Source: Halobacillus campisalis (GTDB lineage: Bacteria > Bacillota > Bacilli > Bacillales > Halobacillaceae). Taken from it: DNA of 64,000 bases. The position numbers were made by a program, and so were the translations under genes. The notes beneath the pieces were generated by a model. That model was not told the origin of the DNA. It saw only the letters and a list, made by a program, of their open reading frames with translations, and made no database searches. The stretch is from NCBI RefSeq assembly GCF_030345335.1, contig NZ_JAPVRC010000001.1, positions 124,001 through 188,000 of the forward strand. The letters are read 5' to 3'. Position 1 is the first letter of the stretch. Each line of letters starts with the position of its first letter. Positions 31,535 to 40,408 of this stretch are shown in pieces.

Positions 31535-32476
31535 ATGAGAACTTTTCATTTAAGTTCAGAAAGCCCAATTGTTTCCGAAGACCTATCAGCGAGTGCTTTA
31601 GCTGTAGGTTTTTTCGACGGCATCCATAAAGGGCACCAGCAGGTTATCAGAACAGCTGTTCAACAAGCAGATAAGTTAGGTATAGATACGGCTGTCATGA
31701 CGTTTACGCCTCACCCCTCCGTTGTGTTGAATAAAAGTGTGCAGCACGCACGTTACATCACTCCTCTTCCTGAAAAAGAGCGCATATTACAAGACATGGG
31801 AGTCGATAAACTGTTTGTCGTCCATTTTGATCTTGCTCTAGCTTCTTTATCCCCTGCCGAATTTGCGGAAAAATTTTTCGTAGATTTGAATATTCGTCAT
31901 GTAGTAGCTGGTTTTGATTTCAGCTTTGGTTATAAAGGCAAAGGATCAATGAAGGAGCTTCCATCCTACGCAAAAGGAAGGTTTACAACTACAACCGTAG
32001 CTAAAGTCTCGCAGGGAGATGAGAAAATCAGTTCTACTCGGATTCGCGGACTGTTAAATCAAGGTGATATGGCAGAGATTAAAACTCTGTTGAATCGGCC
32101 TTATAGCATCCAGGGAGAAGTGGTCGAAAGCCAAACAAGCAGAGAAGCTCCCGGCCCTCCGATGATTAATATTCACATGAATGAAGCATATTACCCGCCA
32201 GCCTTTGGTATATATGCGGTAGAGGTGGAATTTAGAGGGGAAATCCATAAGGGAATGGCTGTTTACAGTATGGGTTTGTTAAGGAGCGAACAGAATGAAG
32301 AGGGCTGTTTAGAAGTCCGCACATTCGACAGTGATCCTTACCTTTACGGGGAAAAGATAAGGATCTTCTTTCACGATTTCATACGGCCCGTGATAGAGTG
32401 CGAAGACCGGGAGCAATTGATGGAGCAGCTTTTGAATGACGAACGAGAATGCCGGAGGATCCTGACTTTATTATAA
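31535..32476 (+). CDS. ribF: Bifunctional riboflavin kinase / FAD synthetase
   Basis: Makes FMN from riboflavin and then FAD (called ribC in B. subtilis). 313 residues. The N-terminal adenylyltransferase domain (1-185) has the nucleotidyltransferase motif GFFDGIHKGHQQV and the STRIRGLL signature; the C-terminal riboflavin kinase domain begins around NRPYSIQGEV near 188. It lies between truB and rpsO as in Bacillus. No FMN riboswitch is seen upstream. Confidence 0.95.
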   Translation: MRTFHLSSESPIVSEDLSASALAVGFFDGIHKGHQQVIRTAVQQADKLGIDTAVMTFTPHPSVVLNKSVQHARYITPLPEKERILQDMGVDKLFVVHFDLALASLSPAEFAEKFFVDLNIRHVVAGFDFSFGYKGKGSMKELPSYAKGRFTTTTVAKVSQGDEKISSTRIRGLLNQGDMAEIKTLLNRPYSIQGEVVESQTSREAPGPPMINIHMNEAYYPPAFGIYAVEVEFRGEIHKGMAVYSMGLLRSEQNEEGCLEVRTFDSDPYLYGEKIRIFFHDFIRPVIECEDREQLMEQLLNDERECRRILTLL

Positions 32477-32484
32477 GTTTCCCC

Positions 32485-32513
32485 TTGCATTTTACTCTCA
32501 AAAATTGTACTCT
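32485..32513 (+). promoter_or_regulatory. Promoter of rpsO
   Basis: TTGCAT (32485-32490) and TACTCT (32508-32513) with a 17-base spacer, immediately after ribF. Confidence 0.6.
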
Positions 32514-32519
32514 TTAATA

Positions 32520-32602
32520 TGGAACCTTCGCTTGGCGGCGCGTATCTCCGACGTCCGCTCGGGGAAAGGGAATCTTTAAAAACTATAGGAGGTGTAGCTA
32601 TA
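32520..32602 (+). promoter_or_regulatory. rpsO leader, candidate S15 autoregulatory RNA
   Basis: A GC-rich leader stands out from its surroundings: TTGGCGGCG (32531-32539) can pair with the downstream CCGCTC region (32555-32560), followed by GGGGAAAGGG and then the AGGAGG ribosome binding site. S15 is known to regulate its own mRNA through leader structures in Bacillaceae; assignment here rests on position and foldability. Confidence 0.5.
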
Positions 32603-32872
32603 ATGGCTATCACACAGGAACGTAAAAATGAATTAATCAATGAGTATAAAACTCATGAGAAAGACACTGGATCTGCTGAAGTACAGATTGCTGTCCTTAC
32701 AGAGCAAATCACGAACTTGAACCAACACTTGCGTACTCACAAGCAAGATCACCACTCTCGTCGTGGATTGCTTAAAATGGTAGGTAGACGCCGTAACTTG
32801 CTTAACTACCTGCGTAATAAAGACATTACACGTTACCGTGAATTAATTAAGAGTCTTGGCCTACGTCGCTAA
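32603..32872 (+). CDS. rpsO: 30S ribosomal protein S15
   Basis: Exactly the family length, 89 residues. Signature [22 protein letters not shown] appears here as [16 protein letters not shown], and the C-terminus ends SLGLRR. AGGAGGTG is 9 bases before ATG 32603. The frame is open upstream through the leader, but that stretch is the structured 5' region. The pair rpsO-pnp is conserved in bacteria. Confidence 0.98.
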   Translation: MAITQERKNELINEYKTHEKDTGSAEVQIAVLTEQITNLNQHLRTHKQDHHSRRGLLKMVGRRRNLLNYLRNKDITRYRELIKSLGLRR

Positions 32873-32882
32873 TGTATTTAGG

Positions 32883-32909
32883 AAAAGCGGGAGTTTATCC
32901 CGCTTTTTC
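32883..32909 (+). terminator. Intrinsic terminator after rpsO
   Basis: AAAGCGGGA (32884-32892) pairs with TCCCGCTTT (32898-32906), then further T residues. Clear Rho-independent form. Confidence 0.85.
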
Positions 32910-32914
32910 TGTAT

Positions 32915-32937
32915 GTTTACATAAATAAAGTGTAAAC
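32915..32937. promoter_or_regulatory. Inverted repeat in the pnp promoter region
   Basis: GTTTACA (32915-32921) and TGTAAAC (32931-32937) are perfect inverted 7-base arms separated by 9 bases, inside the short gap between the rpsO terminator and pnp. It could be an operator or coincide with promoter elements (TTTACA as -35). The binding protein is unknown. Confidence 0.4.
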
Positions 32938-32987
32938 TGTGAGATAGATTCTATTTTTTTATTGTGAATGAGAGGAGTAATTAATTT

Positions 32988-35117
32988 ATGGCAGAAGAAA
33001 ATCAAGTGTTTTCTATTGATGTAGCTGGCCGTACATTCTCCGTTGAAGTAGGAGAATTAGCTAAACAAGCAAGCGGCGCTGCAATGATCAAGTATGGCGA
33101 TACATCTGTTCTTTCTGCAGCAACTGGCTCAAAAGAACCTAAAGATCTGCCTTTTTTCCCGCTGACAGTGAATTATGAAGAACGTCTTTACGCTGTCGGT
33201 AAGATTCCTGGAGGTTTCATTAAGCGTGAAGGGCGCCCAAGTGATAAAGCCGTTCTTGCCTCTCGTCTAATTGACCGTCCGATTCGTCCGCTATTCCCTG
33301 ATGGATTCAGAAATGACGTGCAAGTTATCAGCACCGTGATGAGTGTGGACCAGGACTGTTCCTCTGAAATGGCAGCTATGCTTGGTTCTTCTATTGCATT
33401 AAGCATTTCTGATATACCGTTTGGCGGACCTATCGCTGGCGTAGTTGTAGGACGTGTAGATGGAGAGTTCATTTTGAACCCGACGGTTGCACAGCAGGAA
33501 CAAAGTGATATTGATTTGACGGTAGCGGGTACTAAAGATGCCATCAACATGGTTGAGGCTGGCGCTAAAGAAGTATCAGAGGAAGACATGCTTGAAGCGA
33601 TTATGCTTGGTCATGAAGAGATTAAGCGTCTTGTGGCTTTTCAAGAAGAGATCGTTGCAGCTGTCGGAAAAGAAAAGATGGAAGTGCAGCTTTTCGACTT
33701 GGATCAAGAGCTTAAAGATAAGGTTGAAGCCGAGGCTACTGAACCAATGGTGACGGCTATTCAAACGGAAGAGAAAAAAGCTCGTGAGGAAGCTATTGAT
33801 GAAGCTAAAAAGTCGATTGTCCAAGCTTATGAAGAACTAGAAGCTGACGAGGCTACGATTAAACAAGTGAAATCAATCCTTGATAACATCGTTAAAGAGG
33901 AAGTGCGACGCCTCATTACTAAAGATAAAATCCGTCCAGACGGCAGAGGCCCGGATGAAATCCGTAAGCTTTCCTCTAGAGTGGGTATTTTACCTCGTAC
34001 ACACGGATCAGGATTGTTCACTCGTGGACAAACACAAGCCTTGAGTATTTGTACGCTAGGCGCTTTAGGCGATGTGCAGATTTTAGATGGTCTTGACTTA
34101 GAGGAATCTAAACGCTTCATGCACCACTACAATTTCCCTCATTATTCTGTTGGTGAAACAGGCCCTATCCGCGGTCCAGGCCGCCGGGAAATCGGACACG
34201 GTGCCCTTGGTGAACGCGCTCTGGAAGTGGTGATTCCTTCTGAAAAAGAATTCCCTTATACGATCCGTCTCGTTTCAGAAGTGTTAGAGTCCAATGGTTC
34301 TACTTCTCAAGCTAGTATATGCGCAAGCACGCTGGCTATGATGGACGCAGGAGTTCCTCTAAAAGCACCCGTAGCGGGTATTGCGATGGGTCTTGTGAAA
34401 TCTGGAGAAGACTATACCATTCTCACTGACATTCAGGGGATGGAAGACTTCCTAGGCGACATGGATTTCAAAGTTGCAGGAACAGAACAAGGTATTACAG
34501 CACTTCAAATGGATATTAAAATTGAAGGACTATCCCGAGCGATCCTGGAAGAAGCTTTAGCACAAGCTAAAACAGGACGTATGGAAATCCTAAGCTCTAT
34601 GATGGCGACGATCCCTGAATCAAGAGCAGAACTTTCTCGTTACGCTCCAAAAATTATGACGATGAAGATTAACCCTGACAAAATTCGTGACGTCATTGGA
34701 CCTAGTGGTAAACAAATCAATCAAATTATTGATGACACCGGAGTCAAAATCGATATTGAGCAGGATGGTACCGTGTTCGTCTCTTCTACAGAAGCGGAAA
34801 TGAACAAAGTAGCTATGAAAATTATTGAAGACATCGTTCGTGAAGTAGAAGCTGGTGAAGTATATGACGGCAAAGTTAAACGAGTTGAGAAATTCGGAGC
34901 TTTTGTCGAGTTGTTCAAAGGAAAAGAAGGACTAGTGCATATTTCCGAGCTTGCTGAAGAACGTATAGGCAAAGTCGAAGATGTTGTCGATGTCGGTGAC
35001 ACACTTAAAGTGAAAGTCAAAGAAATCGATAAGCAAGGCCGAATCAATCTATCACACAAAGCTATTCTTGTAGAAGAAAAGAAGCAAAAAGAAAAAGAAA
35101 AAGAAGCAAGTGAGTAA
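32988..35117 (+). CDS. pnp: Polynucleotide phosphorylase
   Basis: 3'-5' phosphorolytic exoribonuclease of the RNA degradation machinery. 709 residues. Two RNase PH-like domains (about 1-215 and 310-540) joined by a helical linker; active-site region [20 protein letters not shown] near 436-455; a KH domain ([16 protein letters not shown] near 565) and S1 domain ([20 protein letters not shown] near 628). The C-terminal tail is Lys/Glu-rich. It works with RNase Y, encoded at 60699. Confidence 0.97.
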   Translation: MAEENQVFSIDVAGRTFSVEVGELAKQASGAAMIKYGDTSVLSAATGSKEPKDLPFFPLTVNYEERLYAVGKIPGGFIKREGRPSDKAVLASRLIDRPIRPLFPDGFRNDVQVISTVMSVDQDCSSEMAAMLGSSIALSISDIPFGGPIAGVVVGRVDGEFILNPTVAQQEQSDIDLTVAGTKDAINMVEAGAKEVSEEDMLEAIMLGHEEIKRLVAFQEEIVAAVGKEKMEVQLFDLDQELKDKVEAEATEPMVTAIQTEEKKAREEAIDEAKKSIVQAYEELEADEATIKQVKSILDNIVKEEVRRLITKDKIRPDGRGPDEIRKLSSRVGILPRTHGSGLFTRGQTQALSICTLGALGDVQILDGLDLEESKRFMHHYNFPHYSVGETGPIRGPGRREIGHGALGERALEVVIPSEKEFPYTIRLVSEVLESNGSTSQASICASTLAMMDAGVPLKAPVAGIAMGLVKSGEDYTILTDIQGMEDFLGDMDFKVAGTEQGITALQMDIKIEGLSRAILEEALAQAKTGRMEILSSMMATIPESRAELSRYAPKIMTMKINPDKIRDVIGPSGKQINQIIDDTGVKIDIEQDGTVFVSSTEAEMNKVAMKIIEDIVREVEAGEVYDGKVKRVEKFGAFVELFKGKEGLVHISELAEERIGKVEDVVDVGDTLKVKVKEIDKQGRINLSHKAILVEEKKQKEKEKEASE

Positions 35118-35119
35118 TG

Positions 35120-35155
35120 AAAAAGAGAGACTGGTAAACCAGTTTCTTTTTTTTA
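35120..35155 (+). terminator. Intrinsic terminator after pnp
   Basis: AGAGACTGG pairs with CCAGTTTCT around a TAAA loop (35126-35146), followed by a run of eight or more T. Confidence 0.85.
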
Positions 35156-35236
35156 TGTCTTTTTTTAAGCTGTTGATAAAAGCATCTTCTATGGCTGTCC
35201 TACTTTGCATATATTGCTAACAAGGGGTGAGTGCCA

Positions 35237-36142
35237 TTGCATGTGATGATCAGAGTCACAGCCTTTATATTTCTAATTGCCATTATTGCAGGAGTACAGG
35301 ATAAACATACAGTATCAACTTCTGCCGATGCAACGCTTTATGAAACGATAAAGGAAAAACGACAAGATTATTATATAGCTCCACAAAATGCAAAGATTGA
35401 TAAGGTGTGGAAAAAAACACCTGGACTAAACGGACGGGAAGTGAACGTAGATAAATCTTATCAAAATATGAAGGAAGATCGTAAATTCAATGAAAAGAAA
35501 CTTGCGTATAACGAAATTTCCCCTGAGATTTCACTCAAAGACTTACCAGCTGCCCCTATATATAAAGGGCATGTTGATAAAAAAATGGTGAGTTTGCTGA
35601 TCAATGTATCCTGGGGCGAGGAATATATCCCCTCCATGCTGAAAACATTTGCTTCACACCGGATCAAGGGGAATTTTTTTATAGACGGTGCATTTGCTAA
35701 AGATAATAAACAGCTGATGCAAATGATCGCAGAGGATGGTCATGTAATTGGGAGCCATGGTTACGGCCATCCAGACTTTTCTAAATTAGATGCATCGTCT
35801 GTTGAGAAGAACTTAGAATCCACTAATGAAATTCTCGAGGCGTTTACGGATGAAAATATAAAATGGTTTGCCCCTCCTTCTGGCAGCTTCTCCAATCAAA
35901 CGTTAGAAACTGCGTATGCAATGAACATGGAGACTGTATTATGGTCTGTAGATACCATTGACTGGAGGAAACCCACAAAAGGTGTGCTGATTGAAAGGGT
36001 TGTCAGTAAACTGCACAATGGAGCGACTATTTTGATGCATCCAACTGAAGTCACATCTGAAAGCCTCGATGATTTAATTAAAATGATCAAAGAAGACTAC
36101 AAGATTGTGGAATATCCTCGTTTGATCAGTGAGAAACGGTGA
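35237..36142 (+). CDS. ylxY: YlxY, polysaccharide-deacetylase-like protein
   Basis: A NodB-homology protein with an N-terminal signal/anchor helix (about 5-20), so probably outside the membrane. The NodB domain spans about 115-300, with the HGYGHPD histidines. The usual TFDDG motif is replaced by LINVSWGEE, so the normal metal-binding Asp pair is missing; the B. subtilis homologue shows the same change, suggesting a non-canonical or inactive deacetylase. TTG 35237 is chosen because AAGGGGTG is 7 bases upstream; GTG 35231 and ATG 35246 are alternatives. Confidence 0.88.
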   Translation: MHVMIRVTAFIFLIAIIAGVQDKHTVSTSADATLYETIKEKRQDYYIAPQNAKIDKVWKKTPGLNGREVNVDKSYQNMKEDRKFNEKKLAYNEISPEISLKDLPAAPIYKGHVDKKMVSLLINVSWGEEYIPSMLKTFASHRIKGNFFIDGAFAKDNKQLMQMIAEDGHVIGSHGYGHPDFSKLDASSVEKNLESTNEILEAFTDENIKWFAPPSGSFSNQTLETAYAMNMETVLWSVDTIDWRKPTKGVLIERVVSKLHNGATILMHPTEVTSESLDDLIKMIKEDYKIVEYPRLISEKR

Positions 36143-36157
36143 AGGGTGGCACATACG

Positions 36158-36379
36158 GTGAGACTCAGACATTTAGCTTCTAAAGAGGTTATTGATGTAC
36201 GAGAAGGTAAAAAGCTCGGCATACTTGGCCAAGCGGATTTGACGATTGACCCTAACAGCGGCCGTATCCTTTCTTTGATCGTTTTGAACAGGGGTCTCTT
36301 TCATTCTAAAACAGAAACTGTGATTGAGTGGGATTACGTTGAAATCATAGGTGAAGACACAATTTTAATAAGTAAATGA
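36158..36379 (+). CDS. ymxH: YmxH (YlmC family), PRC-barrel sporulation-linked protein
   Basis: A 73-residue single PRC-barrel protein. VRLRHLASKEVIDV, then LGILGQADLTIDPNSGRI, matches the YlmC/YmxH family. GTG 36158 is preferred over GTG 36146, because GGGTGG (36143-36148) is 9 bases upstream and the family begins M/VRLxxL. In B. subtilis the peptidase gene mlpA lies between ylxY and ymxH; here they are adjacent. Function of the family is not established. Confidence 0.85.
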   Translation: MRLRHLASKEVIDVREGKKLGILGQADLTIDPNSGRILSLIVLNRGLFHSKTETVIEWDYVEIIGEDTILISK

Positions 36380-36407
36380 GCTGTGACTCCATGTCACAGC
36401 TTTTTTT
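36379..36407 (+). terminator. Intrinsic terminator after ymxH
   Basis: AGCTGTGAC (36379-36387) pairs with GTCACAGCT (36393-36401), then TTTTTT. The stem starts on the last base of the ymxH stop codon. Confidence 0.85.
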
Positions 36408-36444
36408 ATGGAGTCATAAGCTACTTGAAGGTTGAGGTTCGAAC

Positions 36445-36473
36445 ACACTTAAAAAGGTGAAATGCATACGATA
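36445..36473 (+). promoter_or_regulatory. Candidate sigma-K promoter of dpaAB
   Basis: CATACGATA at 36465-36473 matches the sigma-K -10 consensus CATANNNTA fully, and ACA at 36445-36447 gives a fitting -35 with 17 bases between. Dipicolinate synthase is made in the mother cell under sigma-K in B. subtilis, which supports the call. Confidence 0.65.
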
Positions 36474-36511
36474 CAAGGAGATGAAACCTAATAAAAAGGA
36501 GACTTCACGGC

Positions 36512-37405
36512 ATGCTAACTGGACACCATGTGGCCGTCATAGGGGGCGACGCCCGCCAAATTGAAATTATAAGAAGATTGCATGAGTGGGATGCTCATGT
36601 ATATTTAGCTGGTTTTGATCAATTAAACGGTAGTTTTACTGAATGTATCGAGCTTGATTTTAGTGGTCCTCAGGCAGAACAGCTTGATGCTCTCATTCTT
36701 CCCATTGCAGGTACGGATGAAAATGGAAACATTGATGGGATATTTACGAACAAGATGCTCAGCTTAACCGCGGAATGGCTCAAAAGAACACCTGCCCACT
36801 GCCAAATCTATACGGGTATCGCTAATCAAACATTAAAAGACCTGGCTGCTAAGGCAGAGAGAGAACTAATTTCATTGATGGATCGTGACGATGTAGCCAT
36901 ATACAACTCTATTCCTACTGTAGAAGGAACGATTATGATGGCAATACAACATACGGATTTTACAATTCACGGATCTAATGTCATTATCCTGGGCCTCGGA
37001 AGGGTAGGAATGAGCCTGGCTCGTGCTTTTGATCATTTAGGGGCTAAAGTGACGGTAGGAGTACGTTCTTCGGCTGGAGCAGCCCGAGTACACGAAATGG
37101 GGATGCAGTCACTTGATATGAGGAGCATGGAAAACTTGGAATTTAATTGTGACTATTTGATAAACACAGTACCTGCCCCTGTGGTAGATGCATCAGTGAT
37201 CAAAAAGTTACCTTCTCACTGTCTCATTTTAGATTTAGCTTCTAAACCAGGTGGTGCAGATTTTCGTTATGCTGAAAAGCGCGGAATCAAAGCGATTTTG
37301 GTTCCTGGACTTCCCGGAATCGTAGCCCCGAAAACGGCAGGGAAAATAGTTGCGAATGTTATTTGCAGAAAACTTCAGGAAAATAACCGAAAGGCGGATG
37401 AATAA
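36512..37405 (+). CDS. dpaA: Dipicolinate synthase subunit A
   Basis: Subunit A (SpoVFA) of the enzyme that converts dihydrodipicolinate to dipicolinic acid in the mother cell, which fills the spore core. 297 residues. The N-terminal domain starts VAVIGGDARQIEIIRRL, and an NAD(P)-binding Rossmann motif LGLGRVGMSLARAFDHLGAK lies near 161-180. The stop overlaps dpaB by one base (TAATG). Confidence 0.96.
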   Translation: MLTGHHVAVIGGDARQIEIIRRLHEWDAHVYLAGFDQLNGSFTECIELDFSGPQAEQLDALILPIAGTDENGNIDGIFTNKMLSLTAEWLKRTPAHCQIYTGIANQTLKDLAAKAERELISLMDRDDVAIYNSIPTVEGTIMMAIQHTDFTIHGSNVIILGLGRVGMSLARAFDHLGAKVTVGVRSSAGAARVHEMGMQSLDMRSMENLEFNCDYLINTVPAPVVDASVIKKLPSHCLILDLASKPGGADFRYAEKRGIKAILVPGLPGIVAPKTAGKIVANVICRKLQENNRKADE

Positions 37406-38001
37406 TGACTAGTTTAAAAGGAAAAACAATAGGATTTGGCCTTACCGGTTCTCATTGTACGTACCATGAGGTTTTTCCTATTTTACAAAAATTAAAAGAT
37501 TTAGGAGCTACTATTGTTCCAGTGTTATCAAGTACTGTGCAAAAAACTGATACACGATTCGGTGAAGCTAAAGAGCATATTGAAACGATTGAGAAGATTA
37601 CGGGGGAAAATATCATCATGACGATTCCAGATGCAGAGCCTTTAGGACCGACAAGGCCACTGGACTGTATGGTCATAGCTCCTATGACAGGTAACTCTAC
37701 TAGTAAATTTGCAAATGCATTAACCGATTCGCCCGTATTGATGGCAGCTAAAGCCACATTACGAAATGGGAAGCCGGTAGTACTTGCGATTTCTACAAAC
37801 GATGCGTTAGGATTAAACGGTGTGAACGTTATGAAATTAATGGCTGCTAAAAACATTTATTTTGTTCCATTCGGGCAGGATCATCCATACAAAAAGCCAA
37901 ATTCATTGGTTTCTGATATGACGCTGATTCCAGAAACGATTGAAGCGGCTTTAGATGGAAAGCAGAAGCAGCCTGTCTTAATTGAAAGGTATAAATCTTA
38001 A
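37405..38001 (+). CDS. dpaB: Dipicolinate synthase subunit B
   Basis: Subunit B (SpoVFB), a flavoprotein-fold protein of 198 residues. GFGLTGSHCTYHEVFPIL at the N-terminus and the PMTGNSTSKFANALTDSPVL segment are typical of the dipicolinate synthase beta / flavoprotein (UbiX-like) family. It is translationally coupled to dpaA. The substrate comes from DapA encoded 2.4 kb downstream. Confidence 0.96.
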   Translation: MTSLKGKTIGFGLTGSHCTYHEVFPILQKLKDLGATIVPVLSSTVQKTDTRFGEAKEHIETIEKITGENIIMTIPDAEPLGPTRPLDCMVIAPMTGNSTSKFANALTDSPVLMAAKATLRNGKPVVLAISTNDALGLNGVNVMKLMAAKNIYFVPFGQDHPYKKPNSLVSDMTLIPETIEAALDGKQKQPVLIERYKS

Positions 38002-38103
38002 ATCTCTTAAATTCGTTCCAGTTTTTACTACACTTATGGTAAAATAAGAAATAGTGACTTTAAGCGACAAACCAATTTCAACAATCAGGAAAGGGGATAC
38101 ATT

Positions 38104-39150
38104 ATGACACAATCAAACCAATATAACATAGCCGTAGTAGGTGCCACAGGGGCGGTCGGACAAAAAATGCTGGAAACGCTGGAAGACCGAAGCTTTCCTA
38201 TTAAAGAGCTGAAATTATTGTCATCCAGCCGTTCAGCAGGGACAAAAATGACGTTCAAAGGAACAGAATACACTCTTGAGGAAGCAACGCCTGAAAGCTT
38301 TGAAAATATCGATATCGCATTATTCTCAGCAGGCGGATCTGTTTCTAAGAAACTAGCACCTGAAGCAGTGAAACGCGGAGCACTCGTAATAGACAATACA
38401 AGTGCTTATCGGATGGATGAAAGTGTGCCGTTAGTTGTACCTGAAGTGAACGAAGCGGATATCCAAAACCATAACGGAATTATTGCAAACCCTAATTGTT
38501 CCACGATTCAAATGGTTGCCGCGCTAGAACCTATCAAACAAAATTTAGGTCTCAGCCGCGTAATTGTTTCTACTTATCAGGCTGTGTCTGGTGCTGGAAA
38601 CGAAGCAGCAGATGAACTGCGTCAACAATCTCAATCATTCTTGAATGGTGAAGATTTAGAAGCTAACATCCTTCCTGTGGGCGGTGATGAGAAGCATTAC
38701 CCAATCGCTTTTAATGCCCTCCCGCAAATAGATAAATTCCAGGAAAATGGATACACTTTCGAAGAAATGAAAATGATCAATGAAACGAAAAAAATCATGC
38801 ACGCTCCCAAACTCCAAGTTGCGGCTACTTGTGTACGTCTGCCTTTCTTCACTTCACATGCAGAGAGTGTGTACGTTGAGGTAGATCAAAAAGGAGTGAC
38901 TGTCGATCATTTAAAAGATTTGATCAGTAAAGCAGAAGGAATCGTACTAGAGGATGATCCTGCAAACCAGTCTTATCCTACACCTTTAAGCTCAGCCGGT
39001 AAGCGTGATGTTTTCGTCGGACGTATAAGAAAAGATCTTGATCACGAAAATGGTTTCCACCTTTGGGTAGTCTCTGATAATTTACTTAAAGGAGCTGCTT
39101 GGAATTCTGTGCAAATCGCTGAGAGAGTCATAGCCAATCAGTGGTTGTAA
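38104..39150 (+). CDS. asd: Aspartate-semialdehyde dehydrogenase
   Basis: Makes aspartate semialdehyde for lysine, diaminopimelate, threonine and methionine. 348 residues. NADP-binding [12 protein letters not shown] at the N-terminus, catalytic Cys C132 in NPNCSTIQM, and the His in the C-terminal [10 protein letters not shown] region. AGGAAAGGGG precedes ATG 38104. A TAAAAT box at about 38040-38045 with a poor -35 may be its promoter. No lysine riboswitch is visible. Confidence 0.96.
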   Translation: MTQSNQYNIAVVGATGAVGQKMLETLEDRSFPIKELKLLSSSRSAGTKMTFKGTEYTLEEATPESFENIDIALFSAGGSVSKKLAPEAVKRGALVIDNTSAYRMDESVPLVVPEVNEADIQNHNGIIANPNCSTIQMVAALEPIKQNLGLSRVIVSTYQAVSGAGNEAADELRQQSQSFLNGEDLEANILPVGGDEKHYPIAFNALPQIDKFQENGYTFEEMKMINETKKIMHAPKLQVAATCVRLPFFTSHAESVYVEVDQKGVTVDHLKDLISKAEGIVLEDDPANQSYPTPLSSAGKRDVFVGRIRKDLDHENGFHLWVVSDNLLKGAAWNSVQIAERVIANQWL

Positions 39151-39172
39151 TCTGAATAGTTGAGGTGTGAAC

Positions 39173-40393
39173 ATGAAAATACTTGTACAAAAATTCGGTG
39201 GTACATCCGTGCGGGATCATGATGGAAGATCCCGTGCGATCACCCATATTAAATCGGCAATCAATGATGGATATAAAGTCGTTGTTACAGTTTCAGCGAT
39301 GGGGCGAAAGGGCGATCCTTACGCAACAGATACTTTGCTCGGACTGGTAGAACACCCGTCATCTAAAATAACGTCACGAGAGCAGGATATGCTGATGTCT
39401 TGCGGTGAAACGATATCTTCAGTCGTGTTCGCCCATGAACTTTTAGATTCCGGAATTCGTGCGGCCAGCCTTTCAGGAGCTGCCGCAGGTTTCTTGACGA
39501 ACGATGATTTTACAAGGGCGAAAATTTTGCGGATGGATACGAGTCGTCTATTATCTGAACTGGAACAAAATGATGTCGTCGTTGTCGCTGGCTTTCAAGG
39601 GAAAACTGAAGGGGGAGACGTGACGACGATCGGCCGCGGAGGAAGTGATACGAGTGCAGCAGCTCTTGGTGCTGCCCTTAAAGCTGACTATATTGATATC
39701 TTTACAGATGTCGATGGAATTATGACAGCGGATCCTCGTATTGTAGAGTCGGCACGAGCTCTTCATGCTGTTACTTATAATGAAATTTGTAATTTAGCTT
39801 ATCAGGGAGCGAAAGTCATTCATCCTAGAGCGGTTGAAATTGCGATGCATGCTAAGGTTCCTATGCGTGTTAGATCCACCTATTCAGACTTGCCAGGTAC
39901 GTTGGTTGCCGCTTCAAGAGAGGGCGAAGCGGGGAATGACATTCCTGACCGTCTAGTTACGGGAATCGCTCATATGGCTGGTATATCGCAAATCAAAGTT
40001 CAATCAAAAGAGGACTCTTCCAAGTTGCAGTCTGAGGTATTTAAATCGATGGCAGAAGCAAACATATCCGTCGACTTTATTAATATTTCTCCAAGTGGCG
40101 TAAGCTATACCATAGATAGCATTTATACACACCAGGCGTTGCAGATTCTGACGGACTTAGGATATGAACCGGAAATCAGAGAGGGATGTGCCAAAGTCTC
40201 TACAGTAGGTGCAGGTATTACCGGGGTACCCGGTGTGACGGCGAAAATTGTGCAGACACTTATTGAACGAGGCGTGCAAATTTTGCAATCAGCTGACTCG
40301 CATACCACTATATGGGTACTTATCAAAGATGAAGATTTAATTCAGGCTGTAAATGCTTTACACGATATTTTTGAATTAAATGTGGAAAAATGA
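39173..40393 (+). CDS. dapG: Aspartokinase I
   Basis: First step of the aspartate pathway. 406 residues from ATG 39173; the in-frame GTG 39167 is too close to GAGGTG (39161-39166). KFGGTSV at the N-terminus, TIGRGGSDTSAAALGAALKA and DIFTDVDGIMTADPR in the kinase domain, two ACT domains in the C-terminal third. In B. subtilis, DapG is the diaminopimelate-inhibited isozyme expressed with asd and dapA; the same operon layout is seen here. Confidence 0.95.
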   Translation: MKILVQKFGGTSVRDHDGRSRAITHIKSAINDGYKVVVTVSAMGRKGDPYATDTLLGLVEHPSSKITSREQDMLMSCGETISSVVFAHELLDSGIRAASLSGAAAGFLTNDDFTRAKILRMDTSRLLSELEQNDVVVVAGFQGKTEGGDVTTIGRGGSDTSAAALGAALKADYIDIFTDVDGIMTADPRIVESARALHAVTYNEICNLAYQGAKVIHPRAVEIAMHAKVPMRVRSTYSDLPGTLVAASREGEAGNDIPDRLVTGIAHMAGISQIKVQSKEDSSKLQSEVFKSMAEANISVDFINISPSGVSYTIDSIYTHQALQILTDLGYEPEIREGCAKVSTVGAGITGVPGVTAKIVQTLIERGVQILQSADSHTTIWVLIKDEDLIQAVNALHDIFELNVEK

Positions 40394-40408
40394 AAGGGGA
40401 TTTAGGTC

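Noticed and set aside
38002-38103. Lysine riboswitch before asd
   Set aside because: The gap is about 100 bases and lacks the conserved multi-helix lysine aptamer; no terminator/antiterminator pair.
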